64,000 nucleotides of DNA from Talpa occidentalis (lineage: Eukaryota > Chordata > Mammalia > Eulipotyphla > Talpidae). The position numbers and the translations under genes are program-made. The stretch covers positions 85,543,106 to 85,607,105 of the forward strand of contig NW_023601104.1 in assembly GCF_014898055.3 (NCBI RefSeq), given 5' to 3'. The notes beneath the pieces were generated by a model. That model searched no databases, was not told the origin of the DNA, and was given only the letters and a program-made list of their open reading frames with translations. Position 1 is the stretch's first letter, and each line of letters begins with the position of its first letter. Shown here in pieces: positions 12,689-25,612 of this stretch.

Positions 12689-12857
12689 AAAGCTATAAGG
12701 TTGTCATATTTGAAAAATTTCAAAATGAAATATTTATCCTGTGTTTGTATTTCACTTCCAAAATGCATCTATCTTCCAAAATCCCTTTCAAATATCTATG
12801 AAATATTCTCCAAATGGAACAACGATCCACTTTTATTATTTGCCAACAGTCTTTAAA
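12689..12857 (+). repeat. Direct duplication, copy 2
   Basis: Second copy of the 9796-9968 segment, about 94 percent identical by eye, with about five fewer bases after gaaatatttatc. The copies are 2.9 kb apart in the same orientation, and the intervening DNA is present once. See the corresponding finding. Confidence 0.85.
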
Positions 12858-12859
12858 CA

Positions 12860-14290
12860 AAACTGGCATTACTTATTCAATTTGTTTTAAAAGTAGGAAA
12901 TTAAATTTTCTTCTTAATGTTTTCAGTATAATTCCATTCCATGTTAAAATTGTCATCCTTTTGCATTCATTAAACAAATGCATGATTATATGTTGGAAAA
13001 GATTGGTCTCATTAGCTAGGAAAAGTTTCCCTATTATGACCTCCTACAGGTTCAGAGAAGGAAACATGCCTTTTAGAAAGGAACTGTGTTTCAGTCTCCT
13101 AAATTTAAGAGGAAACTATGGAATCCTTTAGTCACTAGCAGTCTGGGCACCCAAATAAACAAAAGCTTCATTTTGATCACTATTAAAAGATAATGTTGCT
13201 CAGTGTCAGAAGGCACTTTTTGAGACTAACAAATATTTTCAGAAATAACTCCAACTGATTTCCATCTTGAAAAACAATCAAATTGCAAAATGGTAACAAT
13301 CTCCATAGATGGTCTAGCATGACTGCTGTTAAATGACTTTTTTTTTCTTATGTAAACATTGGTGATGGCTCCATTGGTAGACTTGCCTTGACAATTGATC
13401 ATAAAAAGATGCTTACTCTTGGCAAGGGAAGAGGTAAAACATCTGGTTTAATAGATGTTGATATATAAGAAGGGATATCAATCACCTTCAGATTAGATTG
13501 TTTGGATTTGATGCTAAGTGGGAATTTGCAGATCTGATTATTAGAATGAGAAAGCAATTCTTTATAATGGCCACAGGGATAAACATCATTTGGATCTTAG
13601 AGCAAAAGCCAAAGTTCTAACCATGTGTAATTGTTCAGAATCAATCCACTTCCATCAAAGTCAGAGGAAAGTTTGTCATCCTTTTCCCTTCAAATGATTC
13701 CCAGACTGATAAATATGACTTTTCAAATGCAGTGGTCTTTCTTGCTCTCATATCTAGTGGTAAATTCAAAAGGAGTTTGCATTTGGAGATAACCTTTACA
13801 GGTCCCTCAAAGGCAATTAGCTACTTTGACACCAATCTGTAAATTAACATTCAAGACATCCATGCAAAAGAATCAGAAGGGTGTATTAATTGCGATAATT
13901 TGAAATATTACAGTAGGTAAATGCAGAGAGGTGACAGGTTGAAACTCATAGAAACTATCTTCATTTTGTTCTTTTGCTGTATTTTATTTTGCTTTCCATA
14001 TGTGTAAGTGTATCAGAATACTTCAAAATAAGTAAAAGTAGTTATTTTCAAAAGACATATTTAAGAATTACAAAATCTTCACTTATAAAAATTTCCCTAA
14101 TTGTTTTTTTGAGATAAATGAGCAAACTTTTCTTAATAATTTAGATTCATGTTTTACTTTTTACCTAATATATTAGTATTATTATAGGCTAGCACTTTAG
14201 AAATAATCCCAGGTTTTAAAAGTATGACTATATATTTCATAGAATTCAAACCCCTTGTAGTTTCAGCAGGTTACAGAATTTTTTATAAGT
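12860..14290. other. AT-rich unique DNA, nothing recognised
   Basis: No gene, LTR or LINE is recognised. The 105-codon frame at 12814-13131 begins inside the duplicated segment, and the corresponding frame is not open in the other copy, so it is not a conserved coding region. Confidence 0.45.
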
Positions 14291-14510
14291 CAATCTATAT
14301 AGTCATCTGTTGCTCAATAACAGGGATACAGTATGAAAAATGAGTCCTTAGGTGATTTCATCATTGTGTGAATGTCACAGTGTATAATATAGGCTATTCT
14401 TTGATTACAGAATGTTACTGTATCACATTCTATAGACAATTATATCATGATGGTATTTATGTATCTAAACATATCTATGCACAGACAAGTTACTTCAAAA
14501 ATGCAGTATA

Positions 14511-14798
14511 GGGCCTCCCTGGTGGCCCAAGGGGTTAAGACCCAACCTGTGAAGCTATCCCCAGCCACAGCAGCAAGAGTTTGATCCTTGGCCAGAGAGC
14601 TACCTACGTGGTGAAGCAGACCTCTCCTGTCTCACCCGCTGCTCCCCTCAGCAGTGTACTTCAGTCAATCTGCTGTTCTGTTCCCCACCCTGTCTCTGGT
14701 GAATCCTCTCACACACACACCCCCCACACACACCTCTGGACTGTACCCCAGTTCTTGTATGTGTAAATAAATAAATCTTCAAAAATAAATAAATGAAT
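14511..14798 (+). mobile_element. tRNA-derived SINE, older subfamily
   Basis: Complete copy inserted into the older repeat. The 14-bp target duplication is aaaaatgcagtata at 14497-14510 and aaaaatgaagtata at 14799-14812. A small CA-rich expansion (cacacacacaccccccacac) interrupts the 3' part near 14710. Confidence 0.92.
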
Positions 14799-15160
14799 AA
14801 AAATGAAGTATAAAAGTAAAAAAATTGGGGTTCCTGTATAGCATACTTACCTTGAATGGAGCTTACAGCACTGGAAGTTGCTCTGATGAATTGGTGAGTG
14901 AGTGTAAATAAATGTGAAGGTCTAGAACATTACACTGCTGTACACTTTATGAACACTGTATGTTCAGGCTTCTCTACAGTTATGAAAGCTTGTCTTTGTT
15001 TAATAATAAATGAACCTTAGCTTACTGTAACATTTTTACTTTATAAATTGTATGTTTACAACTTTTTGACTCTTTCATAGTAACAGCTTAACACAAACAT
15101 GCTGTACAATGGTTAAAAAAATTTTCATTAGTATCCTTATTCAATAAGTTTTTTTCTTCT

Positions 15161-15198
<38 letters not shown>

Positions 15199-15336
15199 CT
15201 GTGACACAGACACACACATTAGCCTAAGTCTGCACAGAGTGGGGATCATCAATGTATCTGTCCTTTTCTCCATTTTTGGAGGGCCTTTGGGGGCAATAAC
15301 TTACATGGAGCTGTCATCTCCTATGGTAACATACCT

Positions 15337-15603
15337 TTTTTTTTTTAAGATTTATTTATTTATGCTTACAAGAGCTGGGGGGTAGGCCAGAGGTGCAAGG
15401 GGTGAAAGGATTCCCCAGAGACAGAGTGGGGAGCAGAACAGGCAGACTGACTGAAATACACTGCTGAGGGGAGCAGTGGGCCAGTCAGGAGAGGTCTGCT
15501 GTGCCATGTGGTATCTCCCTGGCTGGGGATCGAATTCGTACTGCAGAGGCTGCTGATAGCTTCATAGTGCTGAGATTTAATCCCTTGTTCCACCAGGGAG
15601 GCC
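15337..15603 (-). mobile_element. tRNA-derived SINE, older subfamily
   Basis: Reverse-orientation full copy: T-run plus aagatttatttatttatgc (tail complement) at the left, ccaccagggaggcc (head complement) at the right. Flanks tggtaacatacct (15324) and tggtaacacacct (15604) form the target duplication within the older repeat. Overlapping frames on both strands are SINE translations. Confidence 0.93.
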
Positions 15604-15814
15604 TGGTAACACACCTTCTGGAAAACATTCTGAGGTTCTTCCTGAGGAAGACTAGCTCTTTTAAGAAATACATTCATGGTGGCTTGCTTTTCTTTCTTTT
15701 TTCTTCATAGATTTCATTGTAGGTGGATAGTTTTTGCCCTAATGGTTATAATTCACTGGAACTAATCTTTGAACAACAAAATATATCATAAATATGGTAT
15801 CATGGTGTGGTTGA

Positions 15815-15945
15815 TCTGGGTCTTAATTTTGCATGTCACCTACTAATTGGTTGTGTGACAGCAAAGGAAACAAATAATTCATCACAATGTGGGTTGAATT
15901 TTGTAAAAAAAGAGGTAATAGTATCTTATATTTTTATATAATATA
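15815..15945 (+). repeat. MIR-like fragment, sense
   Basis: Matches the MIR core order weakly: gcatgtcacctactaattgg then ttgtgtgacagcaaagg (MIR cacttactagctgtgtgacc), then a degraded middle and ggtaatagtatcttat. Tentative. Confidence 0.4.
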
Positions 15946-16374
15946 TAATAGCAAATTATATTTCTTTGAGAATTAAATGTGGTTTGAAGTATTCTGTGAA
16001 AGACATAAAGATAAAAGGTTAAAAGAATGCAGAATATATATTTTTTCAAGTTGTAGTACTCAAAATTCTAAGGTTTTGGGCGAGCTCTTCAGGGATTTCT
16101 ATGTGATATTGAAGAGGCAGGAAAAAGGATTCCTCAACCAAATTCAACCAAAACATCGCAGTATCTGTTTCATATTTGTGGGTTTTAAGTAAAAGTTCGG
16201 TCCAAAAAGAACATCTGTTAATTTGAAAAATAAAAAAAAAAAGCCACTTAAGTAAAAAAGAAAATAGTAATTGAACTATGAATTTTAAAATGCATGTTTT
16301 AGTCAGAAGTTTGGAAATTACAAGGCATATGACCTCACAAAAATTTATCCAATTTATCTAAAAATGGATCTCTT

Positions 16375-16641
16375 GGGCCTCCCCGGTGGAGCAGCGGATT
16401 GAGCGCAGCGCTGTGAAGCTGTCCACAGTCTCTGCAGTGCTGGTTCAATTCCCGGCAGGCCAGGGAAGGGGCAGATGGTGGGGCAGACCTCTCCTGTCTC
16501 GCTCACTGCTCCCCTCAGCAGTGTACTTTGGTCCGTCTGCCAGTTCTGTTCCCTATTCTGTCTCTGGTGAATCCTCTCACCCTCCTGCACCTCTGGGCTG
16601 TACTCCAGGTCTTGTATAAACATAAATAAATCTTTTAAAAA
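16375..16641 (+). mobile_element. tRNA-derived SINE, intermediate subfamily
   Basis: Full copy with head gggcctccccggtggagcag and the ttgagcgcagcgctgtgaag variant, which is closer to the younger copies than the aaggggttaag type. The tail is ataaataaatcttttaaaa. Flanking aaaatggat and aaaatggct suggest a short, imperfect target duplication. Confidence 0.92.
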
Positions 16642-16649
16642 ATTAAAAA

Positions 16650-17391
16650 AATGGCTTTTTCCTCAAGTAAATAATGTCTATTTGGTTAGTTCAGAATGAA
16701 ATTTGTCCTAATTTTAAAGGGTCTTGCTATCACCCACAGTTTTAGGCTCAATTTTTTTGCTCACTTTTTTGTCTACATGTCTGGCATTTTTTGCTTTGTC
16801 TCAAATAAGTCTGCATTTCTGAAGCTCCATGTAAAGTGAAATATATACACAAACACCTCATAGTAGAGTGAAGGATTTTAATCTTATCCCAACAACACAA
16901 AAAACATCTTTGTAAAATATTACTTCTGGGAGAAAGTCCTTAAGAAAGAATAAAAAATATTTTGTAGACTATATTAACTAATGCAAGGAAGCTTATTTTA
17001 ATGAAAGCACTAAGAAGCCAATTCATTCATGTCAAAGTAGTTCCTTTATTCAATGAGTGATATTTGCTGATACAGATTTTATATTTAATCTTATGAAGCA
17101 GGGTCAGCAGGAATTTTGTCATAACAAGTTATCTAATGATGTTGAGCTCTATAAAACACAAATGTGTTTGGACAACCATTTTTTCAATTTGCTTTATCTA
17201 TTAATAAAATTCATGGCACTTCCCAATAGAGAACAGTTTATTCTTCTCTAGCTGATGGTACTGAATTTTGTCATGAATTTGAGAAAAATACTTTAAAAAA
17301 AACAGTAAAGTTGATAATTGCCAGAAAGAACATCTCGAGATGTTTTCATTTGAATTGATCATTTGGCAAATAGCAAAATTAGTAATCACAA
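16650..17391. other. AT-rich unique DNA, nothing recognised
   Basis: No repeat or gene recognised. Two 64-codon frames on opposite strands near 17057-17395 overlap each other and lack any domain. Confidence 0.45.
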
Positions 17392-17595
17392 ACATTGAGT
17401 ACTTATTATGTACTAGTCACTATGTTAAATGATTTACATGGATTATCTCATTTAATCCTCATAACATCTCTGTCAGGTGGATATTAATGCTATCTTTTTA
17501 CAGATGAAGAACCAAATTGGAAGCAGTTTAATAACCAATCTCCCATCTAAGAAGAGATGGAAACAGGGTTTTAGCTCAATAACTGCTTTCAGAGC
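17392..17595 (-). repeat. MIR SINE, antisense
   Basis: Clear MIR complement: gagtacttattatgtactag, then tttaatcctcataacatc, then ttacagatgaagaacc and a diverged right part. Well preserved for a MIR. Confidence 0.7.
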
Positions 17596-18009
17596 CTGCA
17601 CAACAACTCCTCTGACATTTAATTGTTTTATATCCAACAACTTGACATAGCAGGATATGTTGCATCAGGAATTCATTTTATCCAACATCAGGGAGTTACA
17701 CTTCTCAAAATTAGATGTCTCATGGGTTAAGGACTGCAATTTCTCTCTTGCCATTATGAGCTATTGGTAATGACTGAAAGTTTGTTGGGAAAAGTTGTTC
17801 CTGCAACCAGTCAGAGCACTAGAGAGCTAAGAGATGTAGCTTCAATAGACTAGATTGTCATTTCAGAGAGTTGATTTCATTACAGTGGGATGTCATGTTA
17901 TGCCTGCATCTTACAAAATATTTCATGTATGAATGATTATACAGATGGAGGCCACTTGATCTGTGTCTCTCCAGTAAAGGGGAGCAACGTATTCAAAGAA
18001 AAGCAGGGC

Positions 18010-18160
18010 TACATTGAGCAGCGATTGTCAGTGTGTAAGTGTGAGTTCATATGTATGTTTGAGTCTCTGTGTGTGTGTGAATGCATATGAAAATGAGAGT
18101 GTAAGCAGATGCGTGAAAGTGAGCGAGATTGTGTGAGTGTGTGAAATTTAATATGTGCAC
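18010..18160. repeat. Imperfect GT-rich tract
   Basis: A run dominated by gtgtg, gagtgtg and gtgagtg units (for example 18064-18082 ctctgtgtgtgtgtgaatg). A decayed GT microsatellite; its upper part lies in the 66-codon frame at 17890, which has no domain. Confidence 0.65.
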
Positions 18161-18404
18161 ATGATCCACATGATCCTATGTGTTCTTAAGGCCATAATGA
18201 ATTTTAAATCTAATTCAATTTCTTTTTTTGGATTTGACTATTCAGGTACTCAGAATTAGATTTTTGTTTCATTTTTGGTAATTGTACACTAATGTGAGTT
18301 ATATTTCATGAAATGTTGTCATGTTCTGTTTACAAATTTAGGATGTTTTTCTGAGCTAGAGAATTTACATAGCACAATCAAATAAGTCCTACCTAGCCAC
18401 AGAT

Positions 18405-18585
18405 GTTCCAGTGCTTTACATGTATAAACTTAATACATTTCTCTAACAACCCTGTTGGGTGGATACTAGTAGTATCCCATTTTACAAATAAGGAAACTGA
18501 GACACACGAAAAAAAATTAAGTTGTCTAATTTTCAAGAGCTAAGATTTGAAGTTATGATTAAGATCACTGTAATTAACTTCTTTA
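18405..18585 (-). repeat. MIR SINE, antisense
   Basis: MIR complement: gtgctttacatgtataaac, then ctctaacaaccctgttgggt, then cccattttacaaataaggaa and actgagacaca. The right end decays after gctaagatttga. Confidence 0.65.
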
Positions 18586-18844
18586 CTTAAAATGTGGTAT
18601 ACATGCAGTAAGGTACAATGCAGCATCAAAATGAGTGATCTATAACTTACACAGAAAAATACAAATGCATCTCACAAACAACATAAAGAGACCAGATAAA
18701 ATGATACATGCAGTATAATTCAACTTCTCTGCAGGACTAAAGTCAGGTAATATTAGAGATCAAATGATAATTACATTTTAGTTACTCAATAGAAAAAGGA
18801 ATGAGGAAGGCTATCACATTCTAGTTAAACATTCTTTTTTAATC

Positions 18845-21450
18845 TGGGGGCTGGTTCTTTTTAAGACTTTAACTTTATAGACTAGTATTAGATTCACAGA
18901 AAAATTGAGTGGAAGGTACAGATATTTCTTATACATGCCTTATCCCCCCATACACACATATTCTCCCCAGTTATCAAGATCCCCAGGACAGTGGTGCATT
19001 TCCTACAGTAGTTAAACATACACTGACATATTATAATCATGCCAAGTCCATCATTTACCTTAGGGGTCCTTCTTGATGTTGTTTACTCTATGGCCTACAT
19101 AAATGCATCATTTCACATATCAATTTTTATTGTACCACATAGCATATTATCAATGCCCTAATCATCCTCTGTGTTCCATTTTTGTATCCCTCCTCCTCTT
19201 CAACTCTTGGAAATTTGCTGATCTTTTTACTATTTCTATAATTTTGCCTTTTCCATTGTGGTATACAGTTGGACTTATATAAAGAATAGTTTTTTCAATT
19301 TGACTTTTTTCACTTAGTAATATGAATTTTAATGCCCATCCATGTTTTTTCATGACTTGATAGCTAATTTCTCTTTATACTGACGAAAAATCCATTATGT
19401 GGATGTAACACATTTTATTTATCCATTCAAAGATTAAAGAAATCTTGGTTGATTCTAATTTTTGGCAATTATAAATAAAACTTCTCGAAACAACCTATGC
19501 AGGGTTTTGTGTGGACATGTTCAACTTATTTGGATATAAATCAACAGTTGGATTACTGGATTATTTGGTAAATCCATGTTTAGTTTTATAAAAACTTGCC
19601 AACCTTTATTCCAAAAGGGCAAACTATTTTGCAGTTCTACCAGAAATGAATGAGAATTCCTGTTGTCCCACATCCATGCCAGCATATTTCATGTTGTCAG
19701 TTTGCCTGTCCTAACAGGTGTATAGTGGCATCTCATTATTTAAATTTTTATTTCCATGGTGAAATATGAGGTCATCCATCTTTTTATGTGCTTATTTGCT
19801 ATCTACATATTTGTTGAAGAGTCTGTCAAAGAACGTGCCCATTTTTAAATAGGGTTGTTGATTATTTATTGTTGAGTTTTAAGAGCTTTTCGTATATTTT
19901 GGATAAAGGTTCTTTGTCAGTGTTGTCTTTTGCAAATAGTATCTCTCCGTTTATCACTTGTCTTCTCATTCTCTTTATATTATCATTCACAAAGCAGAGT
20001 TTCTAATTTTACTGAAATTTAGCTTATCAATTATTTATCTCATAGATTGTGCTTTAGGTGCTGTGTTTAAAAAGGCATCACCATACTTAAGGTCTCTATT
20101 TTTTTCCTATTTTATCTTTCATAAGTTTTGGAAACTGTAATTTATATTAGCTATATGATCTGTTTTATTTTTGGTGAAGCATGTAGGTCTGTCTAGATTT
20201 ACTTTTTGGCAAGTGAATGTCATATTGTTCCAGTACCATTTGTTGAAAAAACAAACTTTGTTCATTTCCTATATCTCTTTGTCAAAGATCAGTTGACCAT
20301 ATTTGTATGGTCTATTCTGGGAGTCCTATTCTTTTCCACTGATATATTTGTCAATCTTTTCACCAGTATCCCACTGTTTCAATACTGTAGCTTTAAGGTA
20401 GATATTGAATTCACTTATAATAATCAGTATTGTGTTGGTTATTCTGTTTTTTGCTTCTCCATATTCATGTTAGAAAGATTTGTCAATGAAATAAATTGCT
20501 GGGAATTTGTTTGGGGATTGCATTGAATCTATAAACCAAGTAGATAAAACCTGGCAATACTGACAACAATTGTGTTTTCTATCCATGAATATGAGATCTC
20601 TCTCTTCTCTTTAGTTCTTTGATTTTTGTTGGAATATTATAATTTGCATATTTAGATATTTCAATTTTTGTTAGGTTTGTACCAAATATTTTATGTTGGG
20701 AGGGAGCTAAAGTCAATGCTAATGTGAATTTTATTTCAATTCCCACTGGCTCATTTTTTTATATCAATGAGGCAATTGAGTTTTGCACATCAACCTTATA
20801 TCCTTCAACCTTGCTATAGTAGCTTATTATGTCAGGAATTTTCTATTACTTCAGATTTTAAACTTATATGGCCATGCTATTTTCAAATAATATCTTTATT
20901 TCTTTATTCACAATCTACATAGTTCTTATATCATTTCATTAGAACTTCCAGTGTGATGTTGAAAGGCATGGTAAGAAGATTTATCTTTGCTTTATAGTTG
21001 ATAAGTGGGAAAGTTTTGAGATTTTCATCATAAAATCTGATGCTAGCTGTAGGTTATTTGTAGATTATTTTTTTTTTTACCAAGTTGAAGATCTCCCCTA
21101 CTCCTAGTTTACTTAAATCCATTATCACTTTTGGATGTAGGATATTTTTCTGTGTCTAAAAATACTACCATGTGATCTTTATTCTTTAGTCAGTTGATGT
21201 AATGGATTACATTAATTTGATTTTCAAATGTTAAACCAACCTCACATGACTGTTAGATCCCATTTGGTCAATATTTCAAACTGTTTTATAGATGGTTGAA
21301 TTCAATTATGTAATGTTTTATTGAGCATTCTTTTATGATATTGGTAGTTTTCATGTAAGGTCTTTGTCTGGTTTTGATATAAAGGTAATGTTAGTCTCAC
21401 AGATTGAGTTAGGAAGCATTCCAATTACTTTCATGCCCTGAAAGAGACTA
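18845..21450 (-). mobile_element. Old LINE-1 (L1M-type), 3' UTR plus ORF2 part
   Basis: A 2.6-kb antisense LINE-1. Its 3' UTR lies at the left (18845-19250) and ORF2 extends rightward. Typical antisense landmarks are catgacttgatagctaattt (19351), ggttgttgattatttattgt (19853), ttgtcaaagatcagttgacc (20279), actgtagctttaaggtagat (20383) and ggaatttgtttggggattgc (20502). The reading frame is broken many times, so it is a dead 5'-truncated copy. The 106-codon plus-strand frame at 20206 is antisense LINE-1 and not a gene. Confidence 0.88.
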
Positions 21451-21464
21451 TAGGGTAATATACA

Positions 21465-23966
21465 CTGATATGAAAAGATATTTATAAGTAATCAGATTTT
21501 TTTAAAAGTAGGGTCATGGGGAAGTAAAGGCATTGTGTATGTTATGGCCCCATTTGTCATTCACTAATATCCCACTATCCCACTAAATATATGTTGATGG
21601 AAAGATATTGAAAGAAATTGCTAACTTGACACAGGATTAAACTTCACCCCACCAACAAGAGGGACGGATGTAAGATTGAAAAGCAGCAGTAAAGAGAGAG
21701 AGAATGGAGTCCTGCTCCATCCCTAGTCATTAGCTTCCTGTTCTGAGAGGGGACAATGGGAGAAAAGGATGAGATGCAATGAGATGGGCATGGGAGGTGG
21801 TTAAAGATTATACTTCAGACTCCTGAGCAGCATGTGATACTCTTGTATTGTTTACCTGCTGGAATCACCTTGCATCTCAGGAAATCTCAATTTTATAGGG
21901 CCTTGTGACCCCAAACTGATTCTCTCAATTCTGTGTCCATGTTGCCAAGTAATATCTTTTCTAATATCCTGACAATATTCTCTTTACTTTCCCCACCTTC
22001 CTATGTACTCTAGATGAATTTTAGAGTTCAAATTTGTAATCTTTTCTCCTTGTGACTTGTAATTAGTTCCATATGTGTAAAATGGGGCTACCCCTTATCA
22101 ACTTTAACATCTTGATCTCTATTATATAAACAACTCACTGGAAATGGTGGCAAATATAATCCAATACCGGTATCCAACTGGGCAAATAAGAATGAATCAG
22201 TTTCTGTTTCTGAATCTGATCAATGTTTTTTGAGTCTAAATTTATGCCTCTTATTGGATAGAATGACCCATCTAACCCATGTGACTAGCATCAAATATAT
22301 ATATATATATATATATATATTTCAGTTTTAAAATTTCACAGTGTAAGTCCATTTAATATCCTCTCAGGTTTCATGTTATATCAGTCAAATGGCTGAAACA
22401 ACATTTCATGAGAGTATTCTTTCAACTGAGAACATCTGTAATGGACTGTAACATCTTTTTTTCCCCGAAGAGCTCATATTAAGCTTATGAGATATCCACA
22501 ATTCTCTTCAATATCTGTAAGATATTTCTATATTATCTAACAGCTATCATGTATACTTCCAATTTTAGTAACAATTTGCATAAAAATTTTCCTCAATACC
22601 AGTTCCTAGTTGTTTCTGGTTTTCCATAAATAAGAAAAAATATTATGTGATGGTTTCTTTGCATTTATCTCACTGATTCATTCTTTACTTCATTTATGAG
22701 CTCAACTTTGTTCAGACAAGTGTCATTTAGTGAATAGACAACTTCATCTACATCCATTTTTATTTGTTGACTGTTCTGGTTGTCTTATGGACTTATTCTT
22801 AGAATAAAGTCTAGCTTTGGAGTCAGCTATTTTTCTCTTATTGCCTGCCTTGGAAAATTTCATTTGTTAGTTCTCAGTGTTAGATTCCTCATTCTCAATT
22901 TAGAGAAAAAATTCTACTGTGCAATGTTGTTTTAATGATTAGAAATTCTTTACTTAACAGGTAGGAATGATAGGGATAATAATAATATAACAATAGGAAT
23001 CAATAGCAGAAATTATCACCAGTAGTATCACCACAATCACACCATTATTATCATTATTTTTGAAAACAAATTATTAATTATATTATAAATACAAAAGGCC
23101 TTGATTCCATGAAAAAAAAATGATGCAAAAGAGAGTGATTTGATGTTAGATTTCTAGAAATGAATTCCCTATCATATCCAAATGTTCAAGAACACTTATC
23201 TGAGGCTTACTATAACTCCCTAGAATAAGAGTTAGGTAATGTTGAATAAAATTCCAGAATTAACCAAAATATATTGATATTGCACTGAAAATAGGAACAA
23301 TATAATTTGAAAACATACCGCTATCTAATTAACTTTAAAATTTCATATGATTTTACATTGATATGATATGAAAAAATCATCTCTCTGAAAAACTGTGTTC
23401 AGTTTCTGTTAAGATGGTTTTTGTGATTTGAGAACAATCCTTAAAACAACAATGAAAGATAAGATTTGATTATTCCTTTAACTGCAAAATGAACATGAAA
23501 ATACTATTCAGTAAATTCTACATGGATGCAATTGACTTGAATATCAGAGTTATAAAATGCACCCAACCTAGAATGTTTTATTTAGCATTTTTAAGCTCCT
23601 CAGGGACATGTAAGTTTTTCCTGTTCACACACATTCAGTTAATAATGATCTAAGGCCTCAGACGCTATATTTCACATTTGGCAGCTTTCCTTTAAGTGTA
23701 TTTTTATATGAACTACCACTGAGAAAATACAGTCCTTATTTCAAAATTTCCTAGATGGACATATCCAAATTTGGTTATAGGGATACATATTATTTTTTAA
23801 TTTGAAGTAAAAATGTCAATTGTTTACCTATTTGTTAGATCAGGTATCACTACTTCAAAATCAAAAGTGATTCTCATAGTGGTATTCAATTCCTTTCAAA
23901 AAACACGGAAAGGATCTTGAAATAAAAAAATAATCACCCAGGAAACTATGGGTTAATTCTTTTTTA
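21465..23966. other. AT-rich unique DNA with a TA microsatellite
   Basis: No gene or named repeat recognised. An AT dinucleotide run lies at 22294-22321. The region around 22020-22230 has a moderately balanced composition but no motif that I recognise. Confidence 0.45.
22294..22321. repeat. (AT)n microsatellite
   Basis: Uninterrupted AT dinucleotides, about 14 units. Confidence 0.95.
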
Positions 23967-23974
23967 AAATATGT

Positions 23975-24243
23975 ATTTTTAAGACTTAGCTTTATTTATA
24001 CATACAGATGCTAGCGTGTAGGTCAGACGTGTGGCGGGTGAGAGGAACCACCAGAGACAGAGTGGGGAGCAGAACAGGTGGATCTACTGAAATACACTGC
24101 TGAGGGGAGCAGCAGGAGAGGCAAGAGAGGTCTGCTATGCCATGTGTGTAAGCTCCCCGGACAGGATGGATAGAGCTGGTGCTGCAGTGGTTTGCCATAG
24201 CTTAATAGCACTGAGACTTTAACCCTTGCACCACTAGGGAGCT
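23975..24243 (-). mobile_element. tRNA-derived SINE, older subfamily
   Basis: Reverse copy with a degraded tail complement (agctttatttatacatac) and head complement caccactagggagctcc. The head shows gagctcc in place of gaggccc. Possible weak target duplication (atgggttaattctttt against ataggttatatccttt), so this is among the older copies. Confidence 0.9.
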
Positions 24244-24525
24244 CCTCATAGGTTATATCCTTTCTACTTCCTTTGATCTAATGGACAGAGTTCTGGGTGA
24301 CATTATTATTAAAAATAAAGACCTTATTTTGAAAAGCTCTTCAAGTTTATAATCGATAGACTCAGATTTCTTTACTACAAATTATTATATATGTTGAATA
24401 AAAAAGAAACCCCACCTGGTGATTAAATTACAGATCACATGTTTTTGAAACATTAAACTGTATGACAAGATGAAATCCTATGTTCAAGACAATCATAAAA
24501 TAAATTAAGAAGAATTCATGATTCA

Positions 24526-24786
24526 GGCCTCCCTGGTGGCTCAAAGGTTAAAGACACAGTGCTATCAAGCTCTCACAAGCCACTGCTGCCTGAGTTCAAT
24601 CCTGGCCAGGTAGCTGACCCACATTTGGTGCCGCCGACCTCTCCTGTCTCACCCGCTGCTCCCCTCAGCAGTGTATTTCAGTGGATCTGCCTGTTCTGCT
24701 CCCCACTCTATCTGGTGAATCCTCTCACCTCCCACAACTCTAGCCTGCACCCCAGTTCTTGTATGCACAAATAAATATTAAAAAAA
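24526..24786 (+). mobile_element. tRNA-derived SINE, older subfamily
   Basis: Full copy with a perfect 17-bp target duplication, agaattcatgattcagg, at 24511-24527 and 24787-24803. The first two bases of the SINE overlap the duplication. The 3' tail is short (aaataaatattaaaaaaa). Confidence 0.95.
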
Positions 24787-25549
24787 AGAATTCATGATTC
24801 AGGAAACAAAGTGGGTATATATTTTACATAAAAGGGAAAGATATTTCTCAGCACATACCTATTGTCTCTTTAAGTAAAGCAATGATTGTGAATTTTTTTA
24901 ATTACTTATAATAGCTGGACTTAAAAAAATGATTTGTTTAATTGCTATAAGGCAATATAAATATAGTAACTAACATAGGACATAGCAAAATAAAATTATA
25001 AAGTAATATCCCATTTCTTAGGAAAAAATAGATGGGTATAAACTTCAACATTACCTTTTAAAAAGTTTGGTATATTAGAGTAATCTCCATTAAAATGAAT
25101 TTTTTTGTGTGTGATCTACTTGTTATGTATTATTTTCATAATTATAGATACTATCAGTGGTTCTAATGATTTCACAATATTAAAGCACTTTTAAGTCTAT
25201 ATTTGTATCTGTATTTATCAGAAAATTCTATCATAGGAAATAATGGTATGATTTCTTAGAATTGCAAATTGCCACATAGACATACATATTGCACAGCCAA
25301 ATTAAATGACCACAAATTGGGAATGGAGAGCAGAGCTTCTTTTCTCATTCTTAATGATGTTGTAAATGAATACCACAAACACAAAAGTTTGTTCACTTTT
25401 TTCCTGCCTCAGTTGGAAATTCTGGATGAAGATTTACAGCTTGAAGTCAAAGAAATGATATGTTTGAGAGATAGTTCCCATAATTTATACAATAAAAATA
25501 ACCTACAGTTAATATATTCTCTTGTACCACTAAGATTTTCTACACAGAT

Positions 25550-25587
25550 ATATATATATATAGATAGATAGATAGATATAGATATAT
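25550..25587. repeat. (TA)n/(GATA)n compound microsatellite
   Basis: Runs of ta then tagatagatagatagata, just upstream of the target duplication of the young SINE at 25613. Confidence 0.9.
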
Positions 25588-25612
25588 TCCCCCTTTAAAA
25601 GGCCTTATTTCA

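Larger units (their letters stand above)
14295..15690 (+). mobile_element. Old interspersed repeat split by two SINEs
   Basis: Three pieces (14295-14510, 14799-15336, 15604-15690) line up in order with a known primate/mammalian interspersed repeat that I recall only by sequence. Landmarks are ctgttgctcaataacaggga, gtatctaaacatatct, gaatggagcttacagcactg with ggaagttgctctg, the motif ttagcctaagtctgcacag, and gagctgtcatctcctatggt. I believe it belongs to the DNA-transposon (Tigger/Tc-mariner-like) group but cannot name the family. An A run of about 30 lies inside at 15165-15196. Highly decayed, no open frame. Confidence 0.5.

Noticed and set aside
12520..12768. Zinc-finger-like motif HVCSDCEKAFKS on the minus strand
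   Set aside because: Only a single CxxC half with no following histidine pair or linker, and no neighbouring fingers; likely chance.
20206..20526. 106-codon plus-strand frame rich in F, V and I
   Set aside because: It is the antisense strand of LINE-1 ORF2.
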